Source of the DNA: Pholiota molesta
Taxonomy: Eukaryota > Basidiomycota > Agaricomycetes > Agaricales > Strophariaceae
Length of the DNA stretch: 64,000 nucleotides
Direction: 5' to 3'
NCBI GenBank assembly: GCA_014925825.1
Contig: JACGCK010000001.1
Coordinates: 1-64,000 of the forward strand
How positions within the stretch are numbered: position 1 is the stretch's first letter; each line of letters starts with the position of its first letter. A program made the translations under genes and the position numbers. Under the pieces are notes generated by a model. The model worked only from the letters and a program-made list of their open reading frames with translations. It did not search any database and was not told where the DNA came from. Below, piece by piece: positions 59,196 through 64,000 of this stretch.

Positions 59196-60839
59196 TGGGT
59201 TGGTCGTTTTCCAAAACAGCGTGTCTTATAGGCAATGATCGATGTCGATGAGGTCGAATGCACGTGAGAAGACACGTCGACAAACAACGGTGGACGAGGT
59301 CGGACCGGCGTGAGCCGGGCCTCGCGATGGTGCGGAATCTGAAAGCAACTTTTCTCATGCATGTTACTCTCAACTTTCAAGTTACTCCAGATTGACGCTG
59401 GCCAGGACAAACCTACGGATTATGACTCACTCTTTGGTACCGATTATGACGGGCGCCCGACTCGCTCAGGATGGTCTCTGGACTGGGAAGGAAGGTTGGA
59501 GGAGACTTGAGCGAAGCTGAGTGAAGGTTTTGATCGATGAGCTTCTCGTTGATGTACCGTCTTCGTTCTACTGACGTTGGTGCATCTAGCATCGTAGGAT
59601 GTCCTCGATTGGCTCCCATTTGTCGTCTTCCTTGACCATCTCGTCTGGTCCCCACCGAAATTGCATCTTGCGCTTCATGATGGCCAAGAGCCCAACCCAG
59701 GTATGTGTATTCTAAATATGTTTCTTTTCTCCACGTCATCCTATCTTGTTCGCTTTCCTTCTCTTTTTCGTTATCGCTTCTTCTCGTTCTTGCGTGTGGC
59801 GTCAGATGTCGTTGGGCGCTCGATGCTTAAGTTTCGAATAGCGACCGCTGATGGTGTACGTGGTCGTTTCCGCATGTGATATGTCATCGCCAGCGCGTGG
59901 ATGTTGAATACGTCGTCAGATTCCGGCGCTCTGTGGGATATCCATCCCGAGTCTACGTCCAACCCTGTCAAATGTTTATATGCCCCTCGGCAAGGCCCCT
60001 ATGGCATATCGCGACTACTCCTTGCAAACTCTCAGCACCGGTTCTGAAGCTGCACACACGGGGTGTCAGTATCGTGCGTTGATTTAAGAGATTGTCTCAA
60101 GCGAGTTAGTCAGCGATAGGGCGGGCACGTCTCGAGGGGCGGTAATGCGTGTTAAGGCGTCTGCCTCGTTTCGTTCATGGGCGTGGGCGAATGAGGTCAG
60201 CGCTACCGTCCGAGCGCGCGCTTCTTGCGGCGGGCGGGTATTTGTGCTGGCTGTATGCGCGTGTGCCGTGACCCGTTAGGTGGCATTTTTTGTTTCTCGT
60301 CGTTTCCCCCGGCCTGTACCGGGGAGCGCGCCTCCGGTCCCCCCCAACTCCTTTCTCTGTGACACGCTACGCTGCATGCATGCTAGATGGCACATCGAGT
60401 CCGCGCATCAATCTACAGACTCCCAATCATCGAGACCATTCCAGAGCTTGTTATTTGCAAAGGAACTTTGGAGTGGCGATGATCTGGCCACGGAAATCGT
60501 GTGTTGGACTCTTTAGCCCCAGCGGCCCGCAGTTACGAAATGCGCTTCACGGACGCAGGGCGGGCGCGTGGGATGGCCTGGTACGAATGCTTGGGCGTGG
60601 CCTGGGCGACCAACGCTGGTTTTACGCCATGCGACGCGTTTTTTTTGTCTCTTTTTTTCTTTTCCCAGTGTCGCACATCATTGCGCGTGGGCGCGGGCGA
60701 TGACGCCTCCTTCAGTGACCACCAGGCGTCCATAAACCGATGCTGCGCTACAGCCCGCGCCACCCCTGAGAGTGCGCCCTCTGCGAGGGCTGTCTCCGGC
60801 CTCGTGGGTGGCGCTATTGTATACAGCGTTCCAGTAAGT

Positions 60840-61115
60840 TCATGGCTTTTGATTAAACACCAGTATCTTAGATGTCAAACAGTGTTTAAATTTCTTAAAT
60901 TTGTTTTAACAGGAAATCCGAATTTAAATGGTACATTCAACTTCAGAAATTACATATGTCAATATGTTTAAACAGTTTGAACGTACTATTTAAATCCTCG
61001 AAGCTGGATAGACTAATTTAATATGATGTTTAAATCACATGTAATGTAACTCATTCAAATTTGAAGTGTAGGTAATTGTTTAAACGGCATTCACGAATTC
61101 AAAAAGTTTAAATAC
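60840..61115. repeat. TTTAAA-rich stretch
   Basis: Seven or more GTTTAAA/ATTTAAA words in about 260 bp, between the truncated unit III and the 3' end of the following minus-strand gene. It could be the subterminal part of another mobile element or an AT-rich 3' region. No terminal inverted repeat was identified. Confidence 0.55.
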
Positions 61116-63626
61116 CTATGCAACGTAAGTCCAGAACTTGGACTTTTTGCGCGGGTTGCCCTTCCGATTCAGAGAGACGGGAGAACTGGCGGTGTCCGTG
61201 TTGTTTGGAACAATAGGGGTAGCGGCCGACGCGGCCGACTCTACACCTGGCTGGGTCGCAGTTCCGAGTGGCGGCTGATTTGAATTTCCTGTCTTCGCGC
61301 TAGCACTCCGCGCGCTACGCCGCGATGCAGAAATGGATTTCGGTTCTTTGTTAGTCTTTTTCTGACGTTTCTGCGGCTGTGCATCGGTCCCATCAGCCTC
61401 AGTGGTGTCAGGCCGATCGCGTTTTGCTGCACCGACAACACCGTCAGTCCGCAGTGTGGCTGCCACTGGGGGACTATCCTCCCGAGTTCCATTCTCATCA
61501 GGCAGCTGAATGGGAACCATAGCTGGTTTCGGCGTTGGGATTGCTGCGGCAACTGATGACTCGGATGGGAAAGATGTACCGGGAGCTGAATGCGAGGCTG
61601 TTGCAATGGATTCGGGCAAAGACGGTGCCACAGGCATCAAAGATGGGGGCAAAGGCAACGATTCATCAGTAGACGAAAAAGAGGGAGGCGTGGTACTCGA
61701 GAGCGCTGAACGTGAGGCTACACTGACACTGGGTTGGACTCCGAAGGGCCCGGGTACTGAGGCTGACATTGAGGATTCCACACCAGAAGGATGATTATCA
61801 GCCGTCGCCGTAATCGTAGCAAGTACTCTTTTCGAAGGTTCCGTGGCTGGTGACGAAGGGGATGGAAAACGTGGTCTTGGTGAACGAATAGCTGGGATGG
61901 ATGGTAAAGCAGCGGTTGTTGGAGATGGTACCCTTGGCGGATCATCAAGCCTGACCTCCGAAGGAAGCACTGGAGATTTCGATGGAGAATGTAGCTTGGA
62001 TGGCATGATAGTCGGTGGCGGGGATGATGGTGGTTTTGCTGACTCAGAAGTCAATGTGAAAATCTCTAAAATTGACTCCGACTCTGTAGCGAGATGTTCG
62101 TAGAGGTCAAATAGTAAAGGTGGTTTCATGGATAAAGGATTTCGAAGAGATTTGAAAGATGGGGATAGGAACGATGTGAAATTGTCATCCGCCCACGGAA
62201 TTTCATGAGGAATTGAGTCCATATCATCAAGAACAGTCGTTCTGAACCATACTAAAAGAATAAACCGAGATGGGAATTAGAACGAGAGAAGGTTTGATAG
62301 CTGAATTATACATACCCCACTTTGCATCAATGAATTCTGAAAGAATCATCCGTAGTGCTTCACCGGTGATATTGTTGACGTCAACGTGTGGTAGAAGTGG
62401 ATGCAAATCTTCATCAAACATTATAGCATGTGAAGCACTCTTGGGCATCGGAATGTTTTCTGTACCCAAAAGAATAAGCCGTCTAGGTTAGTATGGAAGA
62501 GAAAGTCGACAACCGGACAACGCACTGCCAATCGTCTTCTGGCAGCATTCGCGCCAAGGTTTCATTACATTGGTGGCATAGTCACCATTGAACAAATCAT
62601 ATCCAGCCCGCTCGCCAAAGTTCTCTCCTGTAATGTCCAGACTATATTCTTGTTAGAATCAAGAGCAAACGATGGAAGAGATGGCGTGATACTCACCAAC
62701 CAGTCTTCAAGTTTTCTTTAGAGTCTCGAAATCCCCACAGAACATGGAAACGAGCATGCCCAATTTTGTGGTTACCGCCTTCACCTGGGCCGATTAAGCT
62801 GCTCAAAAGTAGGGAAATATGGTCCCGAATGAGCGCTTGATTTCTATTAGAAAGTCATTAGTACTGCACATTTGAGCAGAATGATATCCCATACCGGTAA
62901 ATCAGACCGATTTTGTCTGAAGCTTTGAGGTCTTCGGCTTTGTTCTCCCATTCAGCGCGCTCAGTATCTCGTAGACCCTCCCAGCGAGCTTTGAGCTTCG
63001 AATTCATCATGCCGACATGCATTTTGGGTCCGATGGAGTCGTGTTTGCGGATAGTGTTGACTTCATCGCTGATGGATGAGCGGTGTTCGTCTTCAAACAG
63101 CTTGCGTCCAGTAACAATGGTCCCTTTGAGAAGTGCCGACCAAAGCAACTTTACATCAGAGGGAGGACTATTGGGTTCGATAGAAGCAGGGATTGATGAA
63201 GATGAAGACGTCGGAAGTGGAGAGGGAGTCTTAGAAGCAAGTCCTTGGATGATGATCCTCTTGAATTCCTGAGCCGCTGCACCTTCCCATTTGGTCTTCG
63301 CTTTACTCTTGGCATTCCGGAAAAAGGCATCGAAGCTCTAAGGACAATTGAGATCATCGATCATTATAGATATGAATTTGAAACCATACCTCGCGGATCT
63401 TCTGATTAGATTTCTGACTGTTGTCGATAATATCCAAGCTAAACTTTGCCTCGAACTCATCGCGGCGCGCAGCCACCCATTTAGAAAGATCAGGATCGTC
63501 TTCTGGAAGTGGCTTCCCGATCGCAGCAGGTTCACGATATGCAGTCTTGGCAAGGAAGGCAGGAATAAGATTTTTGAGAAAGTCGCGCTGAGTGCCTTCA
63601 AAGCCAGGTCCGTTCCCTGAGGGCAT
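61116..63626 (-). CDS. Uncharacterised protein with HMG-box-like segment
   Basis: Six exons (63626-63390, 63337-62895, 62843-62697, 62641-62514, 62459-62316, 62251-61116) join in frame to 744 residues with no stop. Residues about 130-220 contain KMHVGMMNSKLKARWEGLRD followed by TERAEWENKAEDLK, the helix pattern of an HMG box or a related fungal DNA-binding segment. A conserved-looking core follows (GHARFHVLWGFRDSKENLKT; LDITGENFGERAGYDLFNGD). The last 370 residues are Ser/Pro-rich and disordered, with a basic patch near the end (KRDRPDTTEADG; QKRQKKTNKEPK). Function is unknown; DNA binding is inferred. The intact frame argues for a real gene. Whether it belongs to a mobile element could not be decided. 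Confidence 0.65.
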
Positions 63627-64000
63627 GATAACGAGCAGAAGGATATGAGGTGGGGTTGGAAAGTGGGCGCTATTGTTTGAAGTATCGCTTTCATATTCAT
63701 AAGTCCCTACTAAATTGTGGCATTCTGGCCCGAAACAAACCAAAGTGTTGCCGAAGTGCACAATGCGCGTAATGCAGTAATGCACGTCGAGCATGCTATC
63801 ATGATGTTGCATTGACTATGGGCCATGGCCCAATCCAATTTACAAGCCACTAACAAGCAACCCGAAGTCTTCTGGATCCTTCCATGATCATCTTGATTCT
63901 GTGGGCAAACAGCACCGTCACGAGCAGTCCTCCATTTCGAATCTCGATTCTATTCATAGTAACAGATGGCGCTTTAGCGCTTTAGCGCTTATTATGACGA
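63627..64000. other. Upstream flank with a 9-bp tandem repeat
   Basis: Probable promoter side of the minus-strand gene. Near the window end, 63969-63990, GCGCTTTA is repeated about three times. Nothing else was recognised. Confidence 0.45.

Larger units (their letters stand above)
55066..60835 (-). repeat. BTB duplication unit III (inverted, with inserted transposon)
   Basis: Inverted and more diverged copy of units I and II. The downstream block lies at 55.1-57.1 kb, the BTB gene at 57108-58181 and the upstream block at 58.2-60.8 kb. The upstream block is interrupted by a 784-bp transposon at 58412-59195 and is cut off near 60835, short of the left edge seen in units I and II. Confidence 0.72.

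Overview
This window comes from a mushroom-forming basidiomycete (Agaricomycete). The support is many introns of about 50 nt with GT..AG ends, and gene families typical of these fungi: BTB/POZ, F-box, MYND and DUF6532 proteins, seven-helix membrane proteins, and KDZ transposons carrying TET/JBP oxygenases. It is a transposon-rich stretch followed by a cluster of local segmental duplications. No CRISPR array, rRNA or convincing functional tRNA gene was seen.

Region 1 (1-4584): the 5' end of a decayed LTR retrotransposon on the minus strand (zinc knuckle and gag, then LTR), followed by GC-rich dispersed repeats. Region 2 (4585-31108) is a three-level nest. MULE A (plus strand, 4450 bp without its insert) has 9-bp target duplications and is interrupted inside its transposase gene by MULE B. 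MULE B is a near-identical sibling in the opposite orientation, also 4450 bp with a 9-bp duplication. MULE B is itself interrupted inside its transposase gene by a 17.6-kb KDZ (Plavaka-type) transposon, 8428-26040. Removing the inserts rejoins both MULE transposase genes in frame.

The KDZ element carries a Plavaka transposase, two small intron-containing genes beside it, a DUF6532 gene, and a large gene whose C-terminus is a TET/JBP 2-oxoglutarate/Fe(II) dioxygenase. It also holds a block of apparently captured host gene fragments (DNA topoisomerase III, an Hsp70-like protein, a protein kinase). Both the transposase and the TET/JBP gene need one single-base frame correction; the three other element genes read cleanly.

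Region 3 (31109-34490) holds an F-box-like remnant and a seven-helix membrane protein gene with a premature stop. Region 4 (34490-60835) is built from copies of a roughly 6-kb unit carrying a BTB/POZ gene: two full copies on the plus strand, one inverted copy on the right, and several tail-only fragments. Between them lie single-copy genes: an F-box/LRR gene disrupted by an internal inversion, a MYND zinc-finger gene, an APH-type kinase and a C2H2-type zinc-finger gene. The inverted unit holds a 784-bp hAT-like non-autonomous transposon with a matching empty site in a sister unit. Region 5 (60840-64000) is a TTTAAA-rich stretch and a six-exon minus-strand gene with an HMG-box-like segment.
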